Assembly (NCBI GenBank): GCA_030268105.1 | Contig: BSDZ01000022.1 | Span: forward strand, 1,157,001 to 1,221,000 | DNA: 64,000 nucleotides | Source of the DNA: Volvox africanus | Taxonomy: Eukaryota; Chlorophyta; Chlorophyceae; Chlamydomonadales; Volvocaceae | Reading direction: 5' to 3' | Shown here: positions 34,884 through 47,165 of the stretch, one piece after another | How the letters are laid out: each line of letters begins with the position of its first letter | Numbering within the stretch: position 1 is the first letter of the stretch | Position numbers and translations under genes: made by a program | The notes under the pieces: generated by a model | Seen by the model: only the letters and a program-made list of their open reading frames with translations | What the model was told of the DNA's origin: nothing | Databases searched by the model: none

Positions 34884-37810
34884 GGCAGGGACCGCAACTG
34901 TCAGAGAGCAGCAGCAGCAGCAGCTACATGTCCGTCGTCGCAACTGTCGTAACTGTTAACGCGGCGGAGCTAGCGGCCTTGCTGCTGATGGGTGCAGGGG
35001 GAAGTTGACCGCCTGTCGTGCCAGTTTCTTTGTTGTAGCGGCAGAAGATCCGGGCTTGAGACCATGATAGCCATGATGCAGGCCGGGTGTTGATGGCTTA
35101 CTAGTTGGCTGGCCGCACTCCTTGCCTAGGTTGCCGAGTGACATCGGCGGCGGCAGCTGCAAGCAACAGTGGAGGTTGGGGTTCGCTTCCGAGTTTTGAT
35201 TTCGGACGTCCCGAGACCTGGTAGGGTTCTAGCTCATTGGTGCAGTTATAGACACGGCAAGCTCTCTTCGGCAAGCATGTCGCCGAGGGCTGCGTGACGA
35301 GGGCTTCCACTGACTACCCAAGCGGTAGTTCCGACGCCGTACCAGCCATTTGTGGCGAGGGGTTGGAGGACGAGCGGCTCCTGTCGTCAGGTTCGGCAAT
35401 TTTTGGGACAGGTGCGTTATGCCGGTGTTGGCAGGTGGAGCTACGAGTGGATGTGGTGGCCAGTACGTCAATTCCGAAGCTGGTTCGGCTGGAGACGGGC
35501 GTGGCGTTGACACGCTTGTGCGCATTTGCTCCGCGGCCGCTGTTAGATCTCCCGGTTCTGAAGGGGCATTTGGACAGCGGAAGTCAATGCGAGGAAAGGG
35601 GGAGGATTTCAGGCGGCGACTAATGGCTAGTGGGTTTGTGTCCCGTTCCTGGATGTGCCAGAGTTGGGGAGACTGGACGCGAGCGATGCCCCAGAGACTC
35701 AGGTCGGCGTTAGAGCACCTGCCAACAAAGGCAGTGAAAGATAGGGAACTGAGGGCGTTTTGGCCGCATGACTGTCTCGAAACATGGCTTGACCCCTCGG
35801 TGGAGGCGTGCGCTGTCGGTACACTGTCGATGCGCTGTCGGTACTGTATCGAACACAGGGGTGTGGAGTGCGGGTTTGAAATCATGTGCATGAGCCTCGC
35901 TTCACTGCGCAGCATGATCCCGGTGACGCATGTCAACCAGCCCGAAATCCTAAAATGGACGGGCAGGTGACGAGGGACCACAGCTTAGTCGCGTCGTTCT
36001 CGACATACACACGAAGGTTGCTGACTGGAGCCTTCTGACGTTTTCCGCATTCTGACAGATGCCAAACGCTGTGCTAGCGCTCGGACTCTCCCGACTGGCA
36101 CTGCATAATGCGCTTGTGGATCAGGGATCTCCCTGTATGTTTCGCAGCGCTTTATTCTTTCCCCGGTTAATCGTTTATCCGCTGGTGAAGTGAGAGACTA
36201 GACGCGCGAGCTGGGTTATTGGCTAGGGCAGCCAAAGTCTTGCCCGTCAATTTGTGTCCTACTCGATCGTCTATCCCCGCTTTAATCTTTCCGTTGATGC
36301 ATCTCGTGTGCAAATCCGCCCGGGCACGGGAATCCTAATGAAAAACTCTGCAACTGCAGGCTTTTCCTTTGAGAACCTATGACGTGCGCACTGAAAATAG
36401 TACTCACTACGAGGCTTACAATCCAAATATTCTGCTGGCAGTTGGCTACGACTGAGTCCTGGACTTGTTCAGCCGGCTGATCTCGCCGTAGAAGCTTGCG
36501 TCTGCCCTTTGAAAGCTGTGACCTAGGTGAAGCACCGTTATTGTAGACTGTTTAATGCGCAAGTAAGAGCTTTGTCTGCGGGCGAATTACCTCAGTGACA
36601 CGTTCTCTTCGGTCCGGAACAGGTCCGCCCAGGTTCTCCCCTTGTCTGACCCGCCCCAAAGTCGATGAACACTAAAAACACAGTCGATGCACACCAAACC
36701 TGCCCGCACCAGGGAGAAACTCCTGGTGCGCACAGCTATGAATCAGACACTAAACAGAGCACGTTTGTGCGCATACTATTGTATTCCGGGGATTGTAAGG
36801 GAGAAGGGAACCGAGCTGAGACATGGCCGCCCGGCGTCATCCGTGTTACTGAAGTGTTGGCAATTAGAGTAGATGCAAAGCAAGGCAATACCAACCCTGA
36901 ACCCAAGGCACTTGCACCTCTGATCCAAGAGGTTATCAAGAAGTACTTATCATTTGGAAACGGAAGCAGAATCGCCGAAAGCCATGTGTATAGCACACGC
37001 AAGTAAAGGTTAAGCAAGCAAGGTACGGGCAATTCATGCCAAATAGCGACTTATGCATGATAATATGTGCCCATACGTTCCAAAACCTGCCAAGAACTAT
37101 GCTTGAGCTCGGAGACTCCCGACTTCTGCGGAGACTTCTGCGTACTATGCGTGAGAAATGAAGATTGCCGCTTGTACGCAGAGAGAGTTTGTATTTTTGC
37201 ACAATTAAAAATATCGACAGCCGGTTAACTGAAGGCAAAGGCTATCAGAATAGCCTTCTGAACAATTAATGATCTGGTACGGCAGAAAATGCTTGCTAAT
37301 AAAATCCTGGGTCATTATTAAAGCTTTGTACAAGAATGCTTTGGCGTCCGTGATCCCTGGCTGGTTCCGAGCCTTACGAGTTCACAGAACTTTTACTCAT
37401 CCTCATAAGCATCGTCATCATCATTATTTCGTTTGCATCTGACGTGTTATGCCTTACTTAATTATCTCATGTCCGCCACTTGCCCAGCCTCTGGCTGTAA
37501 GTACGGCATCGCCAGGAGGCGGTTGAGTCCCTCTCTGAACGAACAAACAATGCAAGAATTGCATTTGTTTTAACATACTTCGCTTGCCGTGGAAATTTTA
37601 ATACATATACATCTTAAGCAGTGTTCGGCTTCTGAAATCACTACAACAGAGTTGCCAAGATGAGCTGCTTTACGCAACATTTTTCTATGAATAGAAGGGT
37701 AAATGTACTGAAATGTAAGGATACCTGTATGACTATGGCTCTCATCTGCAGCCAACCACACATTTCGCAGGCTGCACCTTTCACAGCAGTGCGTGGAGGG
37801 CGCTGTAATC
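34884..37810. other. Intergenic region with unsupported ORFs
   Basis: Between CCR4 and the PSA2-like gene. Two overlapping open frames on opposite strands (35229-35981 minus, 35350-35970 plus) have no recognisable domain. The start probably includes the CCR4 3' UTR (a CAG/GCA run near 34910). Nothing else can be supported. Confidence 0.5.
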
Positions 37811-40418
37811 ATGTCGTTATTTGCCAAGGTGATTAAGGCAATGCTCCGCTCATTGCCTTACATTGCCGCTCTGTTGCCTGGTAACTTTCGTTCGTGCACC
37901 GTATCCGCAGCGTCGCAGCCACGCGATGGCGCGGACAAACGACGAATTGACCAGCAAGATCTTGGCTCGACCCCCAAGCTTGTTGATATGACCCGCCGTA
38001 CAGTCGTGTTTGTGCCCTTGTGCTGTGCTGCTGCGGCGGTGGCATTGCCTGGGTCGGGCACAGCGGGCGAAATGCCTGACCCCGCCAACTCGTGCTTTGA
38101 ATGCGACGGAACCGGCATTGTTCCTTGTAAGTGCGACTTGATGAGATTGGGACGCTTCTGACTGGAATTAGCCGAGTAAGTTGGTGGTAGTCCCCAGTGG
38201 CACGCGGGGAGGGCTCGTGATTATACGCCACCCCTGCCTTGCCTGGCCGCAGCCCGACGAGGTAGCGCGCCAGATGCTATAATCAGGCATGTGCCATGTT
38301 ACGCCGTGCACGAGTACATGTTTGCGTGGGTCACGTACTGGTTGGGAATGTTGGCGGTACCCATATTTGGGCAGTTGGGGCAGTTGCTAGCGTCATGGCG
38401 TTGTCATGCGCCATGAGGACGTCGCGATACATGCATCCATTCAGGCACCAGCACACGTGACAGAAAGCTAGTGACCGACAGTGAAGGGAGGAACAGAAGC
38501 GATCAAGCTCGCATTTAAATGCGATGGTGCCTTTTTCACGCTTCTCTGACCCTACCAAATCACGCTCCGTCACTTGCTGTCAGGCGACATGTGTGGTGGC
38601 ACCGGCAAATGGCGCGCACTGAGTCGTAAGCGGGCCAAGGATGAGTACGAGTTTGTGGAGTGCCCCCAGTGCTACGGCAGGGGGGCACGCATCTGCGGTC
38701 GCTGCTTCGGTAGGTCCCGACCCGCGACCGCTTTGCCTCGCCAGGTTTTGTAGCGAACACACAAATCAGGGCTAGTTAGAACAGCAGACAGTCGCCACCA
38801 TTCGCTGATGAATGGGTGTTGACTGTCTGCAAGCACTTCACCGTGGGGAAGGAGGGGGGGTATTGGGGCGATAGCTTTCCCATGTAAGAGCAATTTACTT
38901 AACATACTGTCGTACTTGGGGCGCGATCGGGATCCTGCAGGAGATTGGGATCCTGCATGAGAAACTGGAAGAGGGCTGTGGATGGAGGGTACCGGCACAA
39001 CCGAGCAGTTGCTCACGTATTCGGGACATGCAGTAACCCCTATGTTGTTACGGTCTCGGAGTAGATATATCTCCATCTACATTTAAATCTACTGCTCTTA
39101 CACCAACTTGACCTAAAGGAGCTCCAGCTTACTGAGTTATAGTTGTGGTCTGTATGATACGAACATGTGAACATGGTCCCTAAGCTGCGTTATGGAATCA
39201 GAATAACTAAATTTCCCTCGTGACCGAAAGTGTTTTGCAGCTGATTGTGCGCCCCCCTAATGCCCTTAGTGACTGGTATTCAGTTGGGAGTTACGAAGAT
39301 GAGGTGCAGTAAGGGCGCGCTTATCGCTCGAGGCTGTTGATTCTCCCCCCCTTTTGCGCACCTCCTCCTATCTCCTCCCACTCCCAGCTAACCCTCGATT
39401 GCAGCCACAATATCGGATGCACGCACCTTAAAGAGTCTCAATCCTTCGGAGCGCAATTATGAGCTGCAGACCTGCCATCATGTCTGCCCGTATACATGTA
39501 TATACGCACCAAACATATTTTAACCTCTGCCATGCGCATGTACACGCCCAAGGCGAGCTTTCTGTAACCTCTGCCTAACCTTAAGAGACTTGGGCCGCTG
39601 CCGCCACCGCTGCTGATGCTGCCGCTTCTACTAAAAACTGCTGCTTACCAGGCACGGGCCTGCGTAATGTGCGCGGTCTGCTTCGCAAGCCTGAGGCGTC
39701 CCTGCTGGTGCAGAAGATGCAGACGGGGGAACTTAAGCCGGGTGAGGGGGTTGGGATATGGGAGCTGGCCAAGCAGGTCTCGTAGAGTTGTAATAGCGGG
39801 CTTGAGCTCCTCTAGCATACAAGTAGTTGCCTTCAGTACATAAAATAATCGATCTCCCACATGGAGGGCCGACAGGGTTTGTGGCAGACCTACCGAACGG
39901 ATGATGGGGTTGAGGAGGGGCTGAAGATGACTGGTTTGGGGTCGCTTCATAGCCGGGGTGAAGGTGCGTGGTGTGGCGTGGTATGGCATTTGTGGGCTTG
40001 GCGGTTTCGATCCTAACCCTATTGATTGGTTTGGTCCCTATCCATGCGGGTGGAGATGCATGGGAAAGGAGACATTGACCATGGCGTGACTGCAGCGATG
40101 CATAGCGTGCCCATATACCCCTTCTTTTTAAGTGCTGTCCCAAGATTGGGGGAGCTGAAGCCTCTTTGGAAAAAAGAGCGGCTTCGGCCTCCCTTCATAA
40201 GCGCCCTTGAAGATATGTATACGGGCGAGCCAATCCAATCGCACCCCTGCCGTGTACCGCCCACTCGGTCTCCCACTCGTACCGCCCACTCGATCTCCAA
40301 CTCGGATTACCCACTCGATCTCCAACTCGTACCGCCAACTCGATCTTTCGCAGGCGAGGTGCAAGATTTGTTGCGTCAGGCCAAGGAAAGCGTGCGCAAC
40401 GGCGGAGGGTCTGCCTAA
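37811..40418 (+). CDS. PSA2: PSA2-like thylakoid-lumen DnaJ-type zinc finger protein
   Basis: Likely photosystem I assembly factor. Exons 37811-38126, 38584-38709, 39652-39741 and 40354-40418 join in phase to 198 residues (stop TAA 40416-40418). Without the last splice, exon 3 reads through to TAG at 39783-39785 (191 residues). The zinc-finger part has four CXXCXGXG-type repeats: [26 protein letters not shown] and [20 protein letters not shown], the arrangement of the BSD2/PSA2 plastid proteins. Upstream lies a basic transit-like region, then [20 protein letters not shown] with twin arginines before a hydrophobic stretch, suggesting Tat import into the thylakoid lumen, where PSA2 works. The ATG was chosen as the first in frame. 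Donors are GTAAGT, GTAGGT and GTGAGG. TGTAA at 40733 is a reasonable poly(A) signal. Assignment to PSA2 rather than another lumenal DnaJ-finger protein is by motif memory. Confidence 0.8.
40252..40348. repeat. Tandem ~24-27-bp repeat (CCCACTCGATCTCCAACTCG)
   Basis: About four imperfect units of CCGCCCACTCG(A/G)TCTCC(A/C)ACTCG immediately upstream of the last acceptor of the PSA2-like gene (AG at 40352-40353). The intron's pyrimidine tract is effectively made of this repeat. Confidence 0.75.
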
Positions 40419-40737
40419 GCGAAGAACTCTGCAACTGCAGAGCAGAGTGGGCTGCTGCAGAGTACCCCCAGTGTCGGTGTCCCCCCCCCCCCAGGTTGAA
40501 GTGGAGGTTTCTCACACGAAGGTGGAGGTGATGAACAGGAAGATGAAGCGAAGGTGGAGATGGAGGAGGTCCAAAGATCCCTATAGGAGCGTTTGAGATA
40601 TAGTAGTTAAGGAACGGGTCTATGAGATGGTGGCCTGCGGGCACCTCAAGGAGTGGTGGATTCGGTGCCATTGGGTCGTGCTGTGTTTTTCCCGTACTTT
40701 CGTTGGGATTTGCGACTTCTATCATCGAAAACTGTAA

Positions 40738-41293
40738 GCAGACGCCTTCTGCACGGCAATGGCATAATGCATGTCACATAATGCGGGCCTCAGCTGCCGC
40801 CGGGGACTTGGGTACCCGCTGCAAGGCGTATGTATAAGTAACTGTTGGGCGCATACTCCTGCCAAACGGAGGTGTCACGCGTATTACCGTACCGACGACA
40901 TACAACATGCGTTACGTAGAGGTGCATTCGGCCCCGATCGCGCGGGCAGGGCATCCTAGCCCTAGCCCTAGCTCGAGGTCAAGCCCGAGGTTCAGCTTAA
41001 GCAGGAAGAATGTAACGGCCACCTTGCAATAGAATATATTGATTCATGGGTCGGCGTGCCTGAACTCCGAAGATTGTTACGTTGAATTCCCCTCCCGTAT
41101 GCCGGGATTTTGCCTACGCGACAAACTAAATGGCAGAGTGAATGCAGATGACATTGCCAAACAGGGTGCGGTACTGTCCGCATTCACTCTGCCACTGACT
41201 TTGTTAAGTGTGGTCTGGATGCAGTACTATATGTCATACCCGACTAGCACGCCCTTTCAACATTCTTATGGCAGCAGCTTGTTCTGCTTCTCC
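40738..41293. other. Intergenic DNA with an inverted repeat, no gene
   Basis: Downstream of the PSA2-like gene. It holds GGCAGAGTGAATGC near 41132 and its complement GCATTCACTCTGCC near 41189, about 43 bp apart, a possible footprint of an inserted element. No supported coding region. Confidence 0.5.
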
Positions 41294-41524
41294 TTAGGCA
41301 CATGCGCTTAGGCAGAGCAGCCGAAAACCCTGGCTGACGTCCGGCTTGGTGCTTGTGAGCGCCTCGTACGATGTTACCTGCAGCCTCACAACAGATAAAT
41401 AACTGCGCAGGAAATTCGCTGTAGCCATTGCCTCTGCCCAGAGCTTCTGTGGCAGTCGTGAGTCCGCCAGCATTCCCCGGGTCTTCTCCAATAGCGTCCT
41501 GTTTGACAACGTCAGCATCAGCAT
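41294..41524 (-). pseudogene. Ty1/copia integrase C-terminal fragment (minus strand)
   Basis: Reads LLEKTRGMLADSRLPQKLWA...YEALTSTKPDVSQ, the hallmark C-terminal stretch of copia-type integrase. The remaining pol fragments 300 bp away are on the plus strand, so either a local inversion or two separate copies are present. Confidence 0.75.
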
Positions 41525-41813
41525 TCACTCAGCTGTCAAGTTTGACAAGACAGGAATCGGAGCTTGGAGGCGGAGGCGGAGGTGCACTGACGAACATATT
41601 TATGGATATGGGGACATCTGATGTCAATTGCGGCACATCCGCAGCGGTCAGACGATGGCACTAAGGAGCCACAGAAACCCTAAAACCACCTGCACAGTTT
41701 CTCCAGACCTGGAATGCTGAGCAGCCACGTGGAGGTGATGGAGGACCTTCTACAGGCGGTGGAGGACAGGCGCAACAGTGAGACCACGGTGGGGACGTGC
41801 CCATGCAGGATGA

Positions 41814-43440
41814 TTGCTACCGCTACATGAGCGCAAGTGGCTAATCGAATGGCAGCATGGACCCAATGGCCGGGTCACTTTCGGGCGGATCAATGCAGCA
41901 ACCTCGGGAGAATTGTTGGAATCTAATGCCCACGAAGAGGCTGTCAATGGTCCAAATGCAGACGATTGGAGACGAGTCATGGACGAAGAGATCACGGTGC
42001 AGCATGCCAGCAGGACGTGGAAGCTGGTGAAGAGGAGATATTACCATGCCGGTGGTCTGTAAGATCAAGCAAGCAGGAGATGGTGGGATTGAGCGCTTCG
42101 AGGTTTGCTCGGTGGCGAAGGGCTACGAGCAGCGGACAGGGATTGACTATGCGGAACTATTTGCACCAACCTTGCGTTTTGCTTCTCTTCATACACTCCT
42201 GGCGGTGGCGGCAGCTAAGAGGATGCTGATTCACCAGCTGGACGTTTCTACAGCTTTCCTTAAAGGGGCGCTACGGGAGGAGCTCTGGATGCAGCAGCCA
42301 CTGGGCTATGAGTCAGCAGGTCCTGAGCAGGCATGCGGACTTCTACGGTCCGTTTACGGGCTGAAACAGGCCCCGCGCTGCTTGTACGTGAAGGTGGTGG
42401 CAGAGCTGGGCTAGCTGGTCTTTTAACCATCACGCTCGGATCCGGCACTGTTCATTAAGAGGGACAGCAACGATCTCGTTTATCTGCTAGGCTGGTGCAT
42501 GTCGACAATATGATAATCCGATGATGCGGAGCTCATCCGCAGCATAAGAGCTGCTATTGGAAAAGCCTTCATGGTATGGGACCTGGGTGAGGCCAAAGTG
42601 TTCCTTAGCATGGAGATCAGCCGACGTGAGGACGGCACCATAAAGCTATCACAGCAGAGGTACATTGAGGAGGTGCTTGGAAGGCATCAGCTTGCGAAGG
42701 CAAAGCCGCGGGCTACTCCACTACCTCCTGGCTCTAAGGTCCTACCGGCGAACGACTCAGATGCGGAGCTGGAGGGGGTTTTAGCACGGGGTACAGGGCG
42801 CTGGAGGGGGAGCTAAACTATCTGACGACGAGCACGAGGCCGGACATCGTGCAGGCACTGGGCGTTTTGGTGCGTCATACGGCTAAGCCTTCAAGGAGCC
42901 ACATGGAGCTAGCCCTAGGGTTGCTGCGGTATTTGGCGGGCACGGGTTGGTGTTTGGTGGTTCTGGCGAATTAGGGATGGGGGGTCTTAATGATTCCGAC
43001 TGGGCGGTTGACCCGACCACTTGGAGGTCTATGACGGACTAAATGTTCATGCTCGGACAGCTCATGCTGTTCGCTGGAACAATCAGCTGCAGCGTACCAT
43101 AGCAATTTCATTGATAGAGGCATAGTATCAGGCCGCAGGCGGCAGTGTGTGAGGCGTTTTGGCTTCGGAAGTTGGCGGATGAATAGGGCTTAGGTACCGG
43201 GGCGGTCGGGATTCAGATGGATTCCCAAGGGGCGCTGAGCTTTGGCAAGAACCCCATTACGTCAGTGAGGACGAAGCACATCCATGTCCAACATCAGTTA
43301 GTACGGCAGTGAGTTTCGAAAGGCGGGGTGGCAATCTCCTTTGTAAGAGACGGTGGCGAATGTACTCACGAAGGCACTTGGTGAGATCAAATTCAAGAAA
43401 TGTCGGAAGGCAATAGGCGTGGAGGCCTAACTCTTTGCCT
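41814..43440 (+). pseudogene. Ty1/copia reverse transcriptase / RNase H relic
   Basis: Decayed pol in at least three frame segments. First comes the RT entry region (NADDWRRVMDEEI) at 41814-42062. The fingers/palm lie at 42046-42414 (VAKGYEQRTGIDYAELFAPT, HQLDVSTAFLKG, SVYGLKQAPR). The RT end is at 42571-42816 (FLSMEISRREDG), then STRPDIVQALG and RNase H-like sequence to about 43420 (LTKALGEIKFKKC). The YVDD region has lost its frame. Frameshifts and stops make it non-functional. Confidence 0.85.
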
Positions 43441-44237
43441 TATCGTGGCGGAAGGGTGTTGGGTGAACTTGGGTGTCTTTCGTGACTACGGCGCATTATA
43501 CCTTACCCGTTTTTCAGGGTGCTGATGCCATGGTATCTTGAGATTTCCTTTTATGTTTTTAGCTAAGAACGTTTCCACGGGGCGTGTTGCGATTATGTAT
43601 GTCATCCGATGAGTCCTAGCTGTTGGTGAAGCGCTGGAGAATGCGACGATGTGACTAGCATGGGTCAGCGATACCTGCGTGTGAGATACCGCATAACAAG
43701 CCGTATTAATTTATTTGGTAATTACCTATCGTTTGGTATTAGTTATGGTTGTAGGTTTGATTGTGTAGGATTACGAGTTCGTACATTGACCGGAGGTGTA
43801 ACAGCCTACCTGGCGACTTTGGAGAGAAACGACTGGAACCCGAAATGGAGGTGTTGATACACCGGGGTCTTCCCACCCTTTGGGATAAATAATCGCTTGC
43901 AGTACGACAAGGTGCAGATCGTAGGAGTGTTGCACTCTCAGATAAGCTCCAACAATGGAGGATTCCTCTAGACGATTAGCGATGGAGATCTGGCCGTATA
44001 CGGACATCCGTGTACGGGATATTACAGTCATAACCGTAACCATGTACTGTATGTACGTACTGATGTATGGGATGTAACATGTGCCACTGTACGGTAAGTG
44101 CCTTTATGATATTTAGTATGTTGAGGATAGAATGTCTTCAGGAATATTATTATGTATTGACATAGTCTGTTACATTCCTCCCCACCTGCAGCGACAGTCC
44201 CTGCGAGCTTATTAGCCCTACAGAGTGTTCGGATATT
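43441..44237. other. Spacer between decayed elements, no gene
   Basis: No ORF with recognisable content. It may include the 3' LTR remains of the copia relic, but no paired LTR was found in the window. Confidence 0.4.
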
Positions 44238-44326
44238 TGTTGAGAATGAACAACACTCATAAACGGAAGATTGTCAGATCAAGTAATACTGCCCACGAGG
44301 GGCCGCGCGCTTTGCTGACTTCAACA
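44238..44326 (+). mobile_element. Short TGTTG...CAACA element, family M2 copy 1 (89 bp)
   Basis: Begins TGTTGAGAATG and ends GACTTCAACA, flanked by a perfect 5-bp duplication ATATT (44233-44237 and 44327-44331). About 85 percent identical by eye to the copy at 45412-45501. It lies just beyond the integrase stop of a decayed Ty3 element and has no coding capacity. Confidence 0.82.
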
Positions 44327-44354
44327 ATATTCCCCTCGGGGTGTGTGAGGTTTA

Positions 44355-45580
44355 CTATGTTCGAGCATGCTTAGCCTTAGGCTTGGGTTGAGGTTCTTGT
44401 TTCTGCCTCTTACGTGTTTCATGGGTAGCCCAACAGTCATCAATAGCTGCTTCTGTAATATTGGTCTCTGGCTCCCAACTGTTATGCGCGGGGCCATAGC
44501 CTTCCCACGACACCAAGTACTCCCATCGTGTTTTTCCTCGACCATATGATTTGTCTCTATGATCCAGTAGTTTGTCAACAGCCCAGTAGGGTCCATCATC
44601 CAGAACTGCTACTGGTCCGGCTGGTGTCCGACCTGTCCCTTTGATATAGGGTTTCAACAGGGATGTGCGAAATTCTCTAGGGAAGACCCCGGTGTTTACG
44701 AACACCTCCGTTTCGGGTTCCAGTCGTCTATCTCCCAAGTCGCCAGGTAGGCTGTTACGCAGGCCAGGCACGCATCACCCTTACTTTGGAGTCATCCACT
44801 TTGAGGCCATTTTGACCAATAATCATTCCCAGGAAGCTCCTTTCAGTTGAATTTGCATTTGCTTAAATTTCGCCTGAAGCTTCTCCTTGCCCATTGTCTC
44901 CAAGACTATGCACAGGTGTTCTTTATGCTCCTGAGGAGTTGTACTGAGGATGATTATATCATCCAGGTACACCAGCACAGATTTACAGATGTATGGTCGG
45001 AATACCGTGTTCATTATGGTTTGGAATGTGCCCGGTGCCGTACCTAGTCCCATGCTAAAGACTAGAAATTCATAATGCCTGAATGGTGTACGAAAGGCAG
45101 TTTTCTGCCTGTTTTGCTCACTGATTCGTATTTGATGATAACCTGACTGTAGGTCGATTGAGGAAAAAATAGTTGCACCATGTAAGGCATCAAAAATATC
45201 CTCTGGATTAGGAATGGGATAGCGATTTTTGACTGTGGATTTATTAGTTGCCTGTAGTCTATGCAAATTGGTAGTTCACCATCCTTTTTTGCAGCAAATA
45301 GAACCCCATAGAGAACCCCATGGAGATGTGGACGGCTGAATGAGGCCTTGACTGAAAGGGTCCTGTACCTGTCGTTTCACCACCTCTATCTCCTATGGAG
45401 ACAGTCAATACTGTTGGAATGTGAGCAACACTCATATACGAAAGAATGTCAGAGCAAGTAATACGGCCCACGAGGGGCCGGGCGCTTTGCTGACTTCAAC
45501 AAATACATTTGTAAAAAGACGGGCCGGGTATCTGGCTCAAGATCAATAGTGTGGCCAATTCCTTAGTCCCTAGGTAGCCC
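44355..45580 (-). pseudogene. Second Ty3/gypsy family, decayed pol (RT, integrase tail with chromodomain)
   Basis: Minus strand, in element order. RT entry (GHTIDLEPDTRPVFTN) lies near 45510-45565 and is interrupted by the M2 copy 2 insertion. RT resumes (EVVKRQVQDPFSQG), then IDLQSGYHQI, TAFRTPF and YLDDIIILS down to 44823. A large deletion has removed the RT end, RNase H and most of integrase. From 44771 to 44355 the integrase C-terminal region ends in a chromodomain (YLVSWEGYGPAHNSWEPE). Sequence and spacing differ clearly from copies A-C, so it is another family. Confidence 0.85.
45412..45501 (+). mobile_element. Short element family M2 copy 2 (90 bp)
   Basis: Begins TGTTGGAATGTGAGC and ends GACTTCAACA, flanked by the perfect 5-bp duplication AATAC (45407-45411 and 45502-45506). 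It interrupts the RT coding frame of the decayed Ty3 element at 44355-45580, which proves it was a mobile insertion. Confidence 0.88.
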
Positions 45581-46494
45581 TTGTATCGGTCCAAAAATGT
45601 CTTTGTATTCATTCAGCAAGGCTTTTAGCTCAGCATCATTTATGATTGCCATTCGTCTGTATTTTTCCTGGTCGACTATAGCGCGCAGCATCGGCTAATA
45701 GTCGATTGGGGGGCATAGTCGATCTATAGTCGACCTCAACTATAGTCATATACTATAGTCGACATGGTTGTGGAACAAGTTGTTCATTAGTAGCCTGCTG
45801 AGATGTCACAAATGTACTACAAAGGTAGGGTTCTGCTGGAAAGCATTTCAAGGTGGTGGTGGTGGTAATTCCAATTGTGCTACCCCTGCTATAGGATTAT
45901 CATCAGTCGATTCAGTAATTGGAGTATTTTGTTGTACTTCTCGTACAAGCACCAGTGTAACAGAGGGGTCGCCTAGCTGTTAGGTGTAGCTATATGGCGA
46001 GCTCCGAGTCATTGTGCCGTAGGGCACGCGGTGTAAGGGTGACCCCTTATAGATTACATTATAGTAGTAATTACAAAGAAAGAAGAAGAAGTCTCTGTCT
46101 CAATAATCCAGGCGATTTTAATAGCGCTGTCTGGTACAAAAGGGGGCCTTACGTCTATTCGCAACTGGCGCGCATTCTACAACTGACACCGTTGTACGAA
46201 TGCTCGCATGTAAGTAGTCCCATGCGACTTGTCTAAGTTCCATGCGTTAGATCTGTTGTGACTAATCTATTATTACGCAATTAAGTTATTTGTCACTAAG
46301 GCCAAATTACGACAAGTCAGTTTCGCTCTTTCTGGCGCTTCTGCGCCATTCGCCCTGTTACAACCAGCATTCCTCGTGTATTTTTCCTGATTGCTCGTTA
46401 AACTGCACTTTCGGACATAAGATTCATAAATTCTACCATCTTCTTACTTGCCAACTAAAAACAGCTTCTTCCTGATGTCTTACTTGAACTTCAG

Positions 46495-47165
46495 GTGGCA
46501 GACCATATTAAGCCAAAAACCACTACATATTGCTTAGACTCCTGCATTCTCCAGAATTGCATCCTCACTGATGCTGTACCGTATTTACTGGCGTCTTTGA
46601 TGCTGCGGCAGTATGGGGCTAGCATTGACCTAGAGGCATACACCCTGTGCCTGCGCAAAGGGAGTCTAGTCTGCAAGGTACCCCTTGAGTCGTTGGAAAG
46701 TGTCGACGCAGTAGAGGGCAAAACTGAGTCGGAGCCTGTGGTTAACTGTGCTGCTTTTGCCATGATATGAGCCAGCGTGCTGAACCCAAGCAAGTGGGAC
46801 AAAAAGCTGTCCGAATGATTCGGAAGGGGGCCCATGCTTTGCTTGTGAGGCCTCGGTTGCTATTGAATGCTGCCGTCACTCAGAGCCCACCGGACCCTGA
46901 GGCTGACGCCCTGATTGATGGGTTGGCAGACGTCTTACGTGACGTGCCCGGCTTCTTCCAATGAGGCCTGTTGACCACACCGTACCTCTTGTCCTGGAAG
47001 CGCAACCAGTTTCCCGACCCGCCTATCGGCTGAGTCCGCTGGAGTTGGATGAAGTGAAGCGCTAGGTGACTGACCTGCTCGCCAAGGGTATGATTCATCC
47101 CAGCACATCTCCTTACTCTGCGCCCTTATATTTGTGGGTAAGAAGGACGCGAGTGTGCATGTGCA
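46495..47165 (+). pseudogene. Decayed Ty3/gypsy pol fragment related to copies A-C
   Basis: Protease-to-RT linker and RT entry region. One frame carries PYLLASLMLRQYGASIDLE, matching the post-protease region of copy C. A second frame (46767-46961) carries IRKGAHALLVRPRLL. Sequence similar to the RT entry (RLSPLELDE...VTDLLAKGMI) follows with in-frame stops and ends near a VGKKD-like motif. Diverged from and older than copies A-C. Confidence 0.78.

Noticed and set aside
35229..35981. Opposed ORFs of 250 and 206 residues
   Set aside because: They overlap on opposite strands in GC-rich DNA, with no motif, splice signals or family resemblance to choose either.
44238..45501. The two M2 copies as the LTR pair of the Ty3 element between them
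   Set aside because: Each has its own different 5-bp target duplication, and the second copy lies inside the RT reading frame with RT sequence on both sides.
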